Shown piece by piece: positions 47,604 through 57,386 of a stretch of DNA of 64,000 nucleotides. The position numbers and the translations under genes are program-made. The notes under the pieces were generated by a model. It did not search any database, was not told where the DNA came from, and was given only the letters and a program-made list of their open reading frames with translations. Position 1 is the stretch's first letter; every line of letters begins with the position of its first letter. Origin of the DNA: Salinicola tamaricis (GTDB lineage Bacteria; Pseudomonadota; Gammaproteobacteria; Pseudomonadales; Halomonadaceae); assembly GCF_003006155.1 (NCBI RefSeq), contig NZ_CP023559.1, positions 3,286,001 to 3,350,000 on the forward strand. Direction: 5' to 3'.

Positions 47604-49494
47604 TACATCTCATCGCGGACGAACGTCGCCAGGCGTCCTGATTCGCTACGCAGGCCTGTTGACCCTCCTTTTCACCGAGACCGCCGTTGCCCAGGAAAGC
47701 GCGCCCTCCGCTGGAGGGCACGCCGTGGGTCACATCATCGATAGCGTGAGGCCCACCGCTGAAAGTGGAATCCACGGTTTTTTCGAGCTGCTCGGTCACC
47801 AGCCAATCGCGTTTATTCTTCTCGCCTTGGCGCTGGGGAATCTGATCGGAAAGCTCGATGTCAAGGGCGTATCTCTGGGCTCGACTGCTGGTTCATTGCT
47901 GGTCGGTGTCATCATCTCGATGGTGGCCGAAGCCGCCTATGGCATTACCTACTCCATTCCCGGAGTTCTCTCATCCTTCATGCTCTTGTTGTTCATGTAT
48001 GCACTGGGCTTGAAGGTGGGGCCGCAATTTTTTTCGGGTCTGCGAAAAGGTGGGCTGGCCTTCGTCGGTGTCGGTGTCATCGTCTGGGTGCTGAATTGGG
48101 TCATTTGTTACTTCGGCGCATCCTGGGCCGGGTTGGCGCCCGGGTATGCGACAGGATTGATTTCAGGTAGCTATACCATTACGGCCATTCTCGGCGTTGG
48201 CCAAAGCGCGCTTTCGAGCGGTGCCTATACGCCCCCTGTCGGTATGACAGTGGAGCAGGTGGGGGCCAATATGGCGGCGGCTTATGCCATTAGCTACGTA
48301 TTGTCGAGCGTCGGGATCATCCTGCTGATTCGGTATCTGCCGCGGATCTTTGGGCGCGATGCCAAGGCCGACGCGAAGCAGGCCGAGAGGGAATACAGTG
48401 GCGGTGCTACTCATCCTGTTCCAGGCGCGCCAGGTGCACTGGTCATGGGATTCTCACCTTACGATCTTCGTGCCTTCTATGTGACTCACCAGCAGCTCAT
48501 CGGTCGGCGTCTTGCGCAACTTGCCAAGGAGTATCCTCAGGTACCGATTCTGCGTGTCGTGAGAGACCATCAGGTTCTAGAGTTATCCGATGATCTGGTG
48601 CTCGAGAAGAACGATATCGTGACGGTGCGTGGCAATGTGCACGACCTGATCCTTGAAGAGGGGGAGTTGATAGGCCCGGAGGCCGATGAAGCGCTGGCCC
48701 GTAACGTGCCTCTGGAAGTGGCCGATATCCACGTCGGCTCCCATGCGGTCTCCGGTAAAACACTTCAAGAACTGGAGAGCCACGGAACGGGCGGGGTGAC
48801 GGTACAGGCGCTGTTCAGGGCGGGTAATGAACTGCCGCTGGGGCCGGCTAGCGTCGTGTTGTTCGGCGACGTGATACGTCTGACGGGGCCTGACGTGGCG
48901 ATCAAGGCTGCGGCCAAGGCACTGGGTGGACGTGCGATCCTGCCGACCCTGAAATCCGAGGTTCTCTATCTCTCGCTGGCCATGCTGGTAGGGTATCTGG
49001 TGGGCATTGTGAGTGTGACCATCTCGGGTATCCCATTCTCATTGGGGACGTCGGCAGGGTGCATTCTGGCTGGCGTGGGCGTCAGCTACTTCCGCAGTCG
49101 CAACCCAGAGTTCGGCGGGCCGGTCCATGAGGGGGCTCGCAGTTTTCTTCAGGACTTCGGGCTGAATGCCTTCGTCGTGGTGTTATCCGCGAACGTCGGG
49201 CCTAAAGTCATCACCGCACTGGGTGGCGACACCTTGGTCTGGCTGGCCCTCATCGGTACGCTGGGGGCCTTGATTCCTCCGTTGATTGCCTTCTGGGTCG
49301 GGTTCAAGTTTTTCGGACTCAATTCGATCATCGCCGACGGTGCTGCCACGGGTGGGCGAAACAGCACGCCAGGGCTGAACGCGATCATCGAGGAGTCGGG
49401 GAGCTCGGTAGCGGCTGTGCCCTATCCCGTGAGTTACGCGCTGACGACGGTGCTGGCCCTGATCGGGGGCTATTTTGCGATGATCTTGTCCTAG
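47596..49494 (+). CDS. AspT/YidE-family antiporter (AAEx) coupled to gadB
   Basis: A 632-residue exchanger of the aspartate:alanine antiporter superfamily. Two membrane halves (about 60-230 and 455-630) each have the family motif (GLISGSYTITAILGVGQSAL; DGAATGGRNSTPGLNAIIEESG) and flank two RCK_C domains (about 290-450, e.g. LEKNDIVTVRGNVHDLILEE). The N-terminus is unusual, with a signal-like extension ending TAVAQESAPSAGG before the first core helix. The overlap with gadB suggests glutamate/GABA exchange, a job usually done by the unrelated APC protein GadC; this substrate is inferred. AspT and SucE1 are known members. Confidence 0.86.
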   Translation: MVDTSHRGRTSPGVLIRYAGLLTLLFTETAVAQESAPSAGGHAVGHIIDSVRPTAESGIHGFFELLGHQPIAFILLALALGNLIGKLDVKGVSLGSTAGSLLVGVIISMVAEAAYGITYSIPGVLSSFMLLLFMYALGLKVGPQFFSGLRKGGLAFVGVGVIVWVLNWVICYFGASWAGLAPGYATGLISGSYTITAILGVGQSALSSGAYTPPVGMTVEQVGANMAAAYAISYVLSSVGIILLIRYLPRIFGRDAKADAKQAEREYSGGATHPVPGAPGALVMGFSPYDLRAFYVTHQQLIGRRLAQLAKEYPQVPILRVVRDHQVLELSDDLVLEKNDIVTVRGNVHDLILEEGELIGPEADEALARNVPLEVADIHVGSHAVSGKTLQELESHGTGGVTVQALFRAGNELPLGPASVVLFGDVIRLTGPDVAIKAAAKALGGRAILPTLKSEVLYLSLAMLVGYLVGIVSVTISGIPFSLGTSAGCILAGVGVSYFRSRNPEFGGPVHEGARSFLQDFGLNAFVVVLSANVGPKVITALGGDTLVWLALIGTLGALIPPLIAFWVGFKFFGLNSIIADGAATGGRNSTPGLNAIIEESGSSVAAVPYPVSYALTTVLALIGGYFAMILS

Positions 49495-49659
49495 CTGGCG
49501 ATGGCACTGAACGGGATTGCTGTCGCGCGTCATGAACGGCGGCGATGGCTTTGTTCAGTGTCTCGCCAAGGTCACGCCAGGCGGTGGATTCGACCATCGG
49601 CTGGGCCTTGCGCAGCCTTGGGCAGGCTCGCTCGGATGCCATAGCAAGTGTCATCGAAA

Positions 49660-49854
49660 TATAATTTGGTTTTCGCTATCTATCGCCTTGAATAGCGCGT
49701 ACCGTGAGCGCACTCCAAGGATATGGGGTGTCGCAGGGAAGGCAGCCGGGAAGGCTGCAGCCAGGGACTTACGGGGTGCGAAGACCGTAGACGACAGCAC
49801 GTCTGGCATAGCTGATCTCAAGAGTTCTGATGTTCACGTCAGACTCTTTTTTTT
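49660..49854 (+). ncRNA. Candidate small RNA or leftover transcript unit
   Basis: A TATAAT (49660-49665) without a good -35, about 155 nt of stem-rich sequence (GGCAGCCGGGAAGGCTGC at about 49741), and a strong terminator at 49820-49854, with no convincing ORF between. It may be an sRNA, or the terminator may simply end the gad operon with nothing encoded. The rest of 49495-49999 shows no gene. Confidence 0.3.
49820..49854 (+). terminator. Rho-independent terminator
   Basis: Stem AAGAG-T-TCTGATG / CGTCAGA-CTCTT with one bulged T and a TTCA loop, followed by T8. It lies 325 bp after the AspT-like gene and 145 bp before idi. Confidence 0.88.
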
Positions 49855-49999
49855 GTGCCTTTTTTTGACCCTTGAGCGTTGATGCCGGGCGCTATCCTCC
49901 TGCGCTGAGGCAAGATGTTTCGACTCTTTCGTACCGCCTGGCCTGGCGTGTTCGATCTGTTTTCTCCGTTATCAATCATCATCCGTGGGGGAGCCCCCT

Positions 50000-50527
50000 A
50001 TGCCTGTCGAAGAGGTCGTTCTGCTGGACGAAGGGCACCGTCCCATCGGCAGCTGTGACAAGGCGATCGTGCATGACGCCGATACGCCACTGCACCTGGG
50101 CTTCTCCTGCTACCTGCTCGATGCCGAGGGGCGGGTGCTGATCACCCGTCGGGCGCTGACCAAGCGTGCCTGGCCCGGCGTCTGGTCCAACGCCTTCTGT
50201 GGGCATCCGCTACCCGGCGAGGCGCTGGAGACCGCGGTGGCAAGGCGAGCCCACTTCGAGCTGGGCGTGACGCTGACCGAGATCGTGCTGCTGGATAGCG
50301 AGTTTCGCTATCGTGCCCGCGACGACAGCGGGGTGGTCGAGAACGAGTACTGCCCGGTGTTCCGGGCCCGCGCCAGCTCGCCGCTGGCGCCCAATCCCGA
50401 TGAGGTGATGGCGTGGCAGTGGGTGTCGGCGAAGGATCTGATCGCCGCCCAGGCCGCCACGCCCTGCGTGTTCAGCCCGTGGATGGTGGCGCAGTTGGGG
50501 CGTCCGGCCGTCCGCCAGGCGCTCTAG
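50000..50527 (+). CDS. idi: Isopentenyl-diphosphate delta-isomerase, type 1
   Basis: A 175-residue Nudix-fold enzyme interconverting IPP and DMAPP for isoprenoid synthesis. ATG 50000 is preferred to an in-frame GTG at 49985. The catalytic Cys is in WSNAFCGHPLPGE, the Glu in VENEYCPVF, and the Nudix region is AVARRAHFELGV. The length matches E. coli Idi (182). It is a lone gene, convergent with the EamA exporter. Confidence 0.95.
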   Translation: MPVEEVVLLDEGHRPIGSCDKAIVHDADTPLHLGFSCYLLDAEGRVLITRRALTKRAWPGVWSNAFCGHPLPGEALETAVARRAHFELGVTLTEIVLLDSEFRYRARDDSGVVENEYCPVFRARASSPLAPNPDEVMAWQWVSAKDLIAAQAATPCVFSPWMVAQLGRPAVRQAL

Positions 50528-50560
50528 CGGTGCTCCCGACGGTGGCGTTTTTCAGCGACC

Positions 50561-51427
50561 TCAGCGGGCGGGTCGGGCGCGCATGCCCAGCCAGGCGTTG
50601 GCCATCAGGGTAAGGATGGTGAGCGTGCCGCCGTAGAGCGTGGCGCTGGGCGGGTCTTCGCCCAGTAGCCACCAGACCCAGAGCGTGCCGAGGATCGCCT
50701 CGACCAGATAGAACAGCGCCACCTCGGCGGAGGGCAGGTAGCGGGTGGCGGTGTTGATCAGCGCCGTGGCCAGGGGCATCTGCAGCAGGCCCATGACACC
50801 AAGTACGGCATAGCTCTGGGTATCCAGCGCCAGCGGCGTCGCCATTGGCCAGGCAACGAGGGCGGTGAGCACGCCGCCGCCGGCGATCAGCGGCAGGCGG
50901 TCGAGCGTCGGGTAGCGGCGCAGCAAGGTGAGATTGGCGCCCACCGCCAGGGCCGATGCGAGCGCGTAGAGATCGCCCAACAGGCCGTCGCCGCTGAGGG
51001 AGCCCGCGAACACCACCAGCAGCCCCAGCATCGCCAGGCCGATCGCCAGCCAGGTGCGTGTCGCCACCGGCTCGCGCAGCACGCAGCGCGTCAGGATCGC
51101 CGCGAACAGCGGGGCCGTGCTCAGGATCACCACCACGTTGGCCACCCGCGTATTTACCACCGCCATCACGAACAGCACCGAAATGGCGGCGAGCAGCGCC
51201 GAGGAGACCAGCGCCGCACCGCGATGGGCGTTGAGCGTGGCCAGGCGCCGGCGCTGGCAGTAGCAAAGCCCCACCACCAGTGCCATCAGGGCACCGCGCC
51301 AGAAGGCGATGTTCCAGCCATCGCTGTCGGCCAGGCGTACCAGCAGGCTATCGAAGCTGAGTACCACGATGCCGCCGAAGGCCAGGGCCACGCCGCGCGC
51401 GTGGCCCTGGGGTGACCAAATCATCAT
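50561..51427 (-). CDS. EamA/DMT-superfamily exporter
   Basis: A 288-residue membrane protein with ten helices in two EamA repeats (about 13-140 and 150-280). Motifs: DSLLVRLADSDGWNIAFWRG at helix 1-2 and LPSAEVALFYLVEAILGTLWVWWLLGE in the second repeat, typical of RhaT/YdcZ-like DMT exporters. ATG 51427 follows GGGAGAG. Substrate unknown, often amino acids or metabolites. Confidence 0.88.
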   Translation of the reverse strand: MMIWSPQGHARGVALAFGGIVVLSFDSLLVRLADSDGWNIAFWRGALMALVVGLCYCQRRRLATLNAHRGAALVSSALLAAISVLFVMAVVNTRVANVVVILSTAPLFAAILTRCVLREPVATRTWLAIGLAMLGLLVVFAGSLSGDGLLGDLYALASALAVGANLTLLRRYPTLDRLPLIAGGGVLTALVAWPMATPLALDTQSYAVLGVMGLLQMPLATALINTATRYLPSAEVALFYLVEAILGTLWVWWLLGEDPPSATLYGGTLTILTLMANAWLGMRARPAR

Positions 51428-51520
51428 GCGTTCTCTCCCTGCTTTCCCTGATCGACACACCCGGCCGCCGTGGCCGGGCGCTTGCGCTCTCCTTGGCGCC
51501 TGCGGGCAACGCCTGTTTGG

Positions 51521-53261
51521 CTAGGCGTTACCCCGGCGGGCTGCCAGCCGCGCGCTGCCGCGCACCCCGGCGACCCGATACCCCACGGCGCCGGCCACCA
51601 GCAGCATGGCGCCGCAGCCCAGCGCCAGCGCATAGGCACCCAGCGTCGCCGAGCGTGAGAGGCCGTAGTCGGCGGCATAGCCGGCAAGGGTGTCGGCGTA
51701 CTGGAACCACAGGAAGGCGCCGATCGCCACGCCCGCCCAGCATAGTGACGATGGCGATACCGCGGGTCCCTTTCTCGGTGGCTGGCGACGACGTTTCGCG
51801 CGGACGATGCAGGTTGGCCAGATACGCGCGCTCGGCGTCGCTGACCTGGGTCAGGCGCGAGGCGATCACGATCGCGACCAGGGCTGCCACGGTGCTGACG
51901 GCCACCGGGTGCAGATAGACCGGCAGCGTGAACCACTCCGCCTGTAGCGCCAGCGAGAGCAGCAGGTTGCCGAGAAAGCCGACGCTCAGCCCCCAGGCCG
52001 CGCCGGCGGCGGTGATGCGCCGGCTCCAGATGCTCATCAGCGCCACCGGCCCCCAGGAGGAGGCGAACAGGGTCGCCGCGAACCACACCACCGCCATCAC
52101 CGCGGGCGGCTGGAACAGCGCCAGCACCAGGGTCACCAGCCCCGAGACGAGCACCGCGATGCGGCTGGTGCGCATGGCGGCAGCGCCGCTGCGCGAGGCG
52201 GGGAGGATATCGTTGGCGATGCTGAAGCCGATGATCGAGAGAAAGGTCGAGCAGGAGGAGAGGCCGGCGGCGAACACCCCGGTCAGGATGACCATGCCCA
52301 GCCACATCGGCAGCACGTTGAGCGCCGCCCACACCATCGAACGCTCGGCGTCGAGTGTCGGCGTATAGAGGTTGATCGCCGCGCCGGTGAGCATCATCAG
52401 CGCATAGAAGATTGCCAGCGCCACCGCGGTGAGCATCGCCGAACGCATCACCACATGCTCGTTGCGCGCCATCAGATAGCGGCTGGACTGCCATGGGCTG
52501 GCGGCCAGCACCGCGGCCCACACCAGCCCTAGGGTGATGCCCCAGGTAGCCGCTTCGCCGGGGTGGCGAAGGCGGCGTCATCGCCCTTTAGCATGCCGTG
52601 CCACAGCGCGATGCCGGCTTGTCGGTCTGCGCCAGCAGCCCGCCGATCACCCCCTGCCAGCCGCCCAGGCGGTGATGATATAGAGCGAACCGCCGACCGC
52701 GGCCAGCGAGAAGATCACGAACATCACGGTGTCGGTGAGCACGACGCCGGGTGAGCCCGAGTAGAGGATGAAACCGGTGAAGGTGAGCCACACCAGCAGC
52801 AGGCCGACCCAGTAGGGCAGCCCGGTCAGCTCCTCGAACATGATCCCCGCGCCCTGCATGACGCCGAGCAGATAGGCGCCTAGACCGACCACCGTGGTGA
52901 GCCCGGCGATACGCTGCACCCGGCGCGAGGCGAAACGCTTGCCGAAGAACTCCGGCACCGTGAGCGCTTCGCTGCGGCGCAGATAGCGCCCGAAGGCCAG
53001 CGCCCCCAGCAGGCAGCCGGAGGTGCTGATGGCGGCGAACAGCAGCATCACGAACGGGTAGCCGGCATAGGCGAAGCCGGTCTCGCCGAGAAAGGCGCTG
53101 GTGCTGAGATAGCTCGCCACCAGTGTGCCGAGAATCAGGAACGTGGGCGCGTTGCGTCCGGCGACAAGATAGTCGTCGAGATGCTTGACGCGGCGCCCGG
53201 CCCAGTGGCCGATCGCAAAATAGCCGACGAGGCTCAGGACGATGGCGACGGTATAAGTCAT
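51521..53261 (-). CDS. Sodium:solute symporter (SSS family), frameshifted
   Basis: About 580 residues, 13 or so helices. Starts MTYTVAIVLSLVGYFAIGHWAGRR, then SYLSTSAFLGETGFAYAGYP (the sodium-site region) and AFGRYLRRSEALTVPEFFGKRFASRRVQ, a family hallmark. The frame changes near 52655, 52610 and 52560 and again near 51745; between and after these WGITLGLVWAAVLAASPWQSSRYLMARNEH, VILTGVFAAGLSSCSTFLS and the C-terminal helix GYALALG-like segment read normally. Family membership is clear; the substrate (acetate, proline or another organic acid) is not. The following 53262-53585 has no gene. Confidence 0.84.
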
Positions 53262-53585
53262 GGTGCATCGCTCGATTGTGGTTGGTATCGGATCATCGTA
53301 AGCGCGAACGCCGCGACGACTGTTTCAGGTGCGTCATTCCACAGAACAGCTGCGACGCGTATCGATATGGCGCGGCGGATAGTGCCATCGATCTCGCTTG
53401 GATGCAGGTCGAATGGCCAGCGCCAGCCGCAAGGACGTGAGGAGTAGGGCCGGAAGCGTGAGACGTGAGGCGTGAGGGGGGGCGTTCCGGGCCGCGGCGC
53501 TTTGGGTATATGCTGGCCTTGACGCCCGCTCCAGCCGCCGCCGAGTGCGCGCGTTTTTCGTCAATGCCTGCCACGAGGTAATGCG

Positions 53586-56100
53586 ATGTCTTCCCGCGAC
53601 GATGCCGCCGCGCGCGGCGTGCCCGGCTACGCCCATCTGGCCGAACTGGCCCTCGACCTGAGCTGTACCTGGCACCAGGAGACCGACTGGATCTGGCGCG
53701 CGCTGGACCGGCGGCTGTGGGAGCTGACCCACAACCCCTGGGCGGTGCTCCAGGCGGTCTCGCTCGAACGCCTGCGCACCTTTCTCTCCAACGCCGAGAA
53801 TGCCCAGCAGTTGGACGCCCTGATCGAAGCGCGCCACCGCCAGGCGACCCATCACGCCGCCTCGCCCCTGGGCAGTGACAGCGACCCCTTTACGATTGCC
53901 TACTTCAGCATGGAGTTCATGCTCAGCGAGGCGCTGCCGATCTACTCCGGCGGGCTTGGCAACGTCGCCGGTGATCAGCTCAAGGCGGCCAGCGATTTCC
54001 ATCTGCCGGTGGTGGGTATCGGGTTGCTCTATCAGCGCGGCTACTTCCGCCAGACGCTGGATGCTCAGGGCCGGCAGCAGGCGCTCTATCCCTACAACGA
54101 CCCGGGCCAACTGCCGATCTCGCCGGTACGCACCGCCGACGGCGAGTGGCTGCGCATCGAGGTCGCGCTGCCGGGCTACGCGATCTGGCTGCAGGTGTGG
54201 GAAGCGCGGGTGGGCAACACCAAGCTCTACCTGCTCGACAGCAACGACATCGCCAACTATCCCGCCTATCGCGGTATCACCAGCGAGCTCTACGGCGGTG
54301 ACGAGGAGATGCGTCTGCGTCAGGAGATGCTGCTGGGAATCGGCGGCTGGCAGCTGCTGGAGCGGCTGGGTATCACGCCGCAGGTGTGCCATCTCAACGA
54401 AGGTCACGCCGCGCTGGTGGTGCTCGAACGCGCGCGGGCACGCATGGAGCGTACCGGCGAGCCGTTCGAGGTCGCCTTTGCCATCACCCGCGCAGGCAAT
54501 CTGTTCACCACCCACACCGCGGTGGAGGCGGGGTTCGATCGCTTTTCGCCCAATCTGATCGTGCGCTATCTCGAAGCCTACGCCGAGCAGCGACTGGGTA
54601 TCGGTATCGAGGCGCTGCTGGCTCTGGGGCGCAGCAACCCCAGGATGCCAGCGAGCGCTTCAACATGGCCTATCTGGCGTGCCGTGGCTGCCATGCGGTC
54701 AACGCCGTGAGCCTGCTCCACGAGCAGGTCTCGCGGGAGATCTTCCGCCCGCTGTTCGCGCGCTGGCCGACGTCCGAGGTGCCGATCGGGCACGTCACCA
54801 ATGGCGTACACATGCCGACCTGGGCGTCACCGGCGGCGGAGGCGCTGTGGACCCACTTCTGCGGCCAGCCCCACTGGCTGGCCGGCGAAGGCGAACTCAG
54901 CAGCGCCATGGCCAAGGTGCCGGCGGCCCGGCTGTGGCAACTGCGCAAGACCTCCAGCGCCCAACTGGTGAGCTACGCCCGCGAGCTGCTGGCGCGCCAG
55001 GTGGCGGTTTCCGGCGGTGGCGCCGAGATCACCGAGCGGGCGCGCCACGTGCTCGACCCCAATGCGCTGACCCTGGGCTTCGCCCGGCGTTTCGCCACCT
55101 ACAAGCGGCCCAACCTGTTGTTGCACGACCCGAGCGGCTGGCGCGGCTGCTCGCCGACCCGGTGCGGCCGGTGCAGCTGCTGGTGGCGGGCAAGGCCCAC
55201 CCCGCGGATCGCGAGGGCCAGGCGATGATCCAGCAGTGGGTAGCGTTCTCGCGCCGCGACGACGTGCGCGGCCGGGTCATCTTCCTCGCAGACTACGACA
55301 TGCGTCTGACCCAGGAGCTGGTGCGTGGGGTGGATGTGTGGATCAACACCCCGCGCCGGCCGTGGGAGGCGTGCGGCACCAGCGGCATGAAGATCCTGGT
55401 CAACGGCGGGCTCAATCTCTCCGAACTCGACGGCTGGTGGGTCGAGGCCTACCGCCCGGAGGTCGGCTGGGCGTTGGGCGACGAGCAGGAGCACGGCGAC
55501 GACCCCGGCTGGGATGCGACCCAGGCCCTGGCGCTCTACGATCTGCTCGAACAGGCGATCGTGCCGACCTTCTTCGACCGTGACGAGCAGGGCATCCCAC
55601 AGGCCTGGGTCGAACGCATGCGCGCCAGCATGAGCAGCCTGACCCCGCGCTTTTCGGTCAGCCGCACTCTGCGCGACTACTACCAGCGCTACTACCGCCC
55701 GGCGGCCGAGGCCTACCGGCAGCGCGCCGCCAACGCCGGGGCACTGGGGCGCGAGATCGCCGCCTGGCACCACGCCATCGAGCAGGCCTGGCCGGCGCTG
55801 CGCTTCGGCGACAGCCATGTCGACACCCAAGCGGGTGGCTACCGTTTCCAGATCTGGCTACATCTGGGCGGTCTCACCCCTGAGGATGTGCGGGTCGAAC
55901 TCTACGCCGAAGCCAGCGCTGACCAGCCGGCCGCCTGCCACGAGATGCACGCCACACCTGGCGCGACACCGGATGCCTGCGAGTTCGTCGCCGAGATCGA
56001 GACCACTCGCCCGGCCGCGGACTACACCATCCGGGTCAGGCCCTGGCACGCCGCCGTGGCGCTACCGCTGGAAGAACCGCGGGTGCTGTGGCAGCGCTGA
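53586..56100 (+). CDS. glgP: Alpha-glucan phosphorylase (GT35), two frameshifts
   Basis: About 838 residues; phosphorolysis of alpha-1,4-glucan to glucose-1-phosphate. The N-terminal domain resembles DUF3417 (LAELALDLSCTWHQETDWIWRALD), then FTIAYFSMEFMLSEALPIYSGGLGNVAGDQLKAASD. The frame changes near 54645 and near 55130; both junctions restore conserved text (SNPQDASERFNMAYLAC; FATYKRPNLLLHDP). The PLP lysine is in EACGTSGMKILVNGGLNLSELDGWW. ATG 53586 has GAGG 7 nt upstream. This is the short bacterial phosphorylase type with a C-terminal carbohydrate-binding-like tail. No other glycogen genes are near. Confidence 0.9.
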
Positions 56101-56189
56101 CGTCAGTCATCCCTATGCGTCGACCCAGGCACCGATAAGGCGAAGCGTACCTGCGGGCGCAAACATCGATCACAAAAGGGGTGGGGTTG

Positions 56190-56221
56190 TTGTCAACCTG
56201 TCTTGGTGTTGAGGTTGACCA
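56190..56221 (+). promoter_or_regulatory. BirA operator, distal copy
   Basis: TTGTCAACC-N14-GGTTGACCA. The arms match the BirA box TTGTNAACC-N(14-16)-GGTTNACAA at all but one position. It lies 53-84 bp before the bioB start. Confidence 0.85.
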
Positions 56222-56238
56222 TGCCCCGTGGCACCATC

Positions 56239-56271
56239 TGGTCAACCCGTGAGGCATGGATGAGTTGACAA
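56239..56271 (+). promoter_or_regulatory. BirA operator, proximal copy
   Basis: TGGTCAACC-N15-AGTTGACAA, ending 2 bp before the bioB start at 56274. Its left arm is the exact complement of the right arm of the distal copy, so the two sites also form a 17-bp-spaced inverted pair. Confidence 0.75.
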
Positions 56272-56273
56272 AG

Positions 56274-57386
56274 ATGACCGCCACCCCAGATTCCCGCACT
56301 GCAGCTGCGGCCCCCGCGACCCGCCACGACTGGCAGCGCGGTGAGATCGAGGCGCTGCTGGCGCTGCCGTTCAACGACCTGCTGTTCCGGGCGCAGAGCG
56401 TGCACCGTGAACACTTCGACCCCAACGCGGTGCAGATTTCCACGCTGCTCTCGATCAAGACCGGCGCCTGCCCCGAGGACTGCAAGTACTGCCCGCAGTC
56501 CGGCCACTACAACACCGGGCTCGAGCGCGAGAAGCTGCTTCAGGTCGAGGCGGTGCTGGAACAGGCGCGCCGCGCTAAAGAGGTGGGCGCCAGTCGCTTC
56601 TGCATGGGCGCGGCATGGAAACATCCCAGCGCCAAGGACATGCCCTACGTGCTGGAGATGGTCAAGGGCGTGCGCGCGCTGGGGTTGGAGACCTGCATGA
56701 CTCTGGGCATGCTCAGCCGCGAGCAGGCCGAGCAGCTCAATGACGCCGGCCTCGACTACTACAACCACAACCTGGACACCTCGCCGGAGTACTACGGCGA
56801 GATCATCACCACCCGCACCTATGCTGATCGCCTGGAGACGCTGGATCACGTGCGTCAGGCGGGCATGAAGATCTGCAGCGGCGGTATTCTCGGCATGGGC
56901 GAAAGCGTCAATGACCGCGCCGGCCTGCTGCAGCAGCTAGCCAATCTGCCCACCCACCCGGAGAGCGTGCCGATCAACATGCTGATCCGTATTCAGGGCA
57001 CGCCGCTGGAGCACGTGGAGGATCTCGATCCGCTCGATTTCATCCGCACCATCGCGGTGGCGCGCATTCTGATGCCGCGCTCCCACGTGCGCCTGGCGGC
57101 GGGGCGCGAGCTGATGAGTGACGAGACCCAGGCGATGGCCTTCTTCGCCGGCGCCAACTCGATCTTCTACGGCGAGCGCCTGCTCACCGCCCAGAATCCG
57201 CAGGCGAGCCATGACAAGCAGCTGTTCGACCGGCTCGGGCTCCACCCCGAGCAGCGTGAAGAGGTCGACGACGCCACCCAAGAGGCAGCGCTGCAGGCGC
57301 AAATGGCGCGTGCCCGGCTGGATGCACTGACCACGGATGCCAGCGCGCCACGGCATACCACCCGCGGCGCGGCCGCGGACGTCTGA
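56274..57386 (+). CDS. bioB: Biotin synthase
   Basis: A 370-residue radical-SAM enzyme inserting sulfur into dethiobiotin. The [11 protein letters not shown] cluster ligands, [22 protein letters not shown] and the [18 protein letters not shown] segment are all intact. I prefer ATG 56274 to ATG 56256 because the latter falls inside the proximal BirA site and is only one base from its GAGG. First gene of bioBFHCDA; the stop overlaps the bioF start by one base (TGATG). The C-terminus has an Ala/Arg-rich extension beyond the catalytic domain. Confidence 0.95.
   Translation: MTATPDSRTAAAAPATRHDWQRGEIEALLALPFNDLLFRAQSVHREHFDPNAVQISTLLSIKTGACPEDCKYCPQSGHYNTGLEREKLLQVEAVLEQARRAKEVGASRFCMGAAWKHPSAKDMPYVLEMVKGVRALGLETCMTLGMLSREQAEQLNDAGLDYYNHNLDTSPEYYGEIITTRTYADRLETLDHVRQAGMKICSGGILGMGESVNDRAGLLQQLANLPTHPESVPINMLIRIQGTPLEHVEDLDPLDFIRTIAVARILMPRSHVRLAAGRELMSDETQAMAFFAGANSIFYGERLLTAQNPQASHDKQLFDRLGLHPEQREEVDDATQEAALQAQMARARLDALTTDASAPRHTTRGAAADV

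Noticed and set aside
49385..49654. Minus-strand frame that might be a transposase remnant near 49.5 kb
   Set aside because: The text is short, overlaps the end of the antiporter gene and has no conserved transposase motif or inverted repeats. I cannot support it.
49517..49882. 121-codon plus-strand frame between the antiporter gene and idi
   Set aside because: No ribosome site or protein-like pattern, and it runs through a strong terminator.
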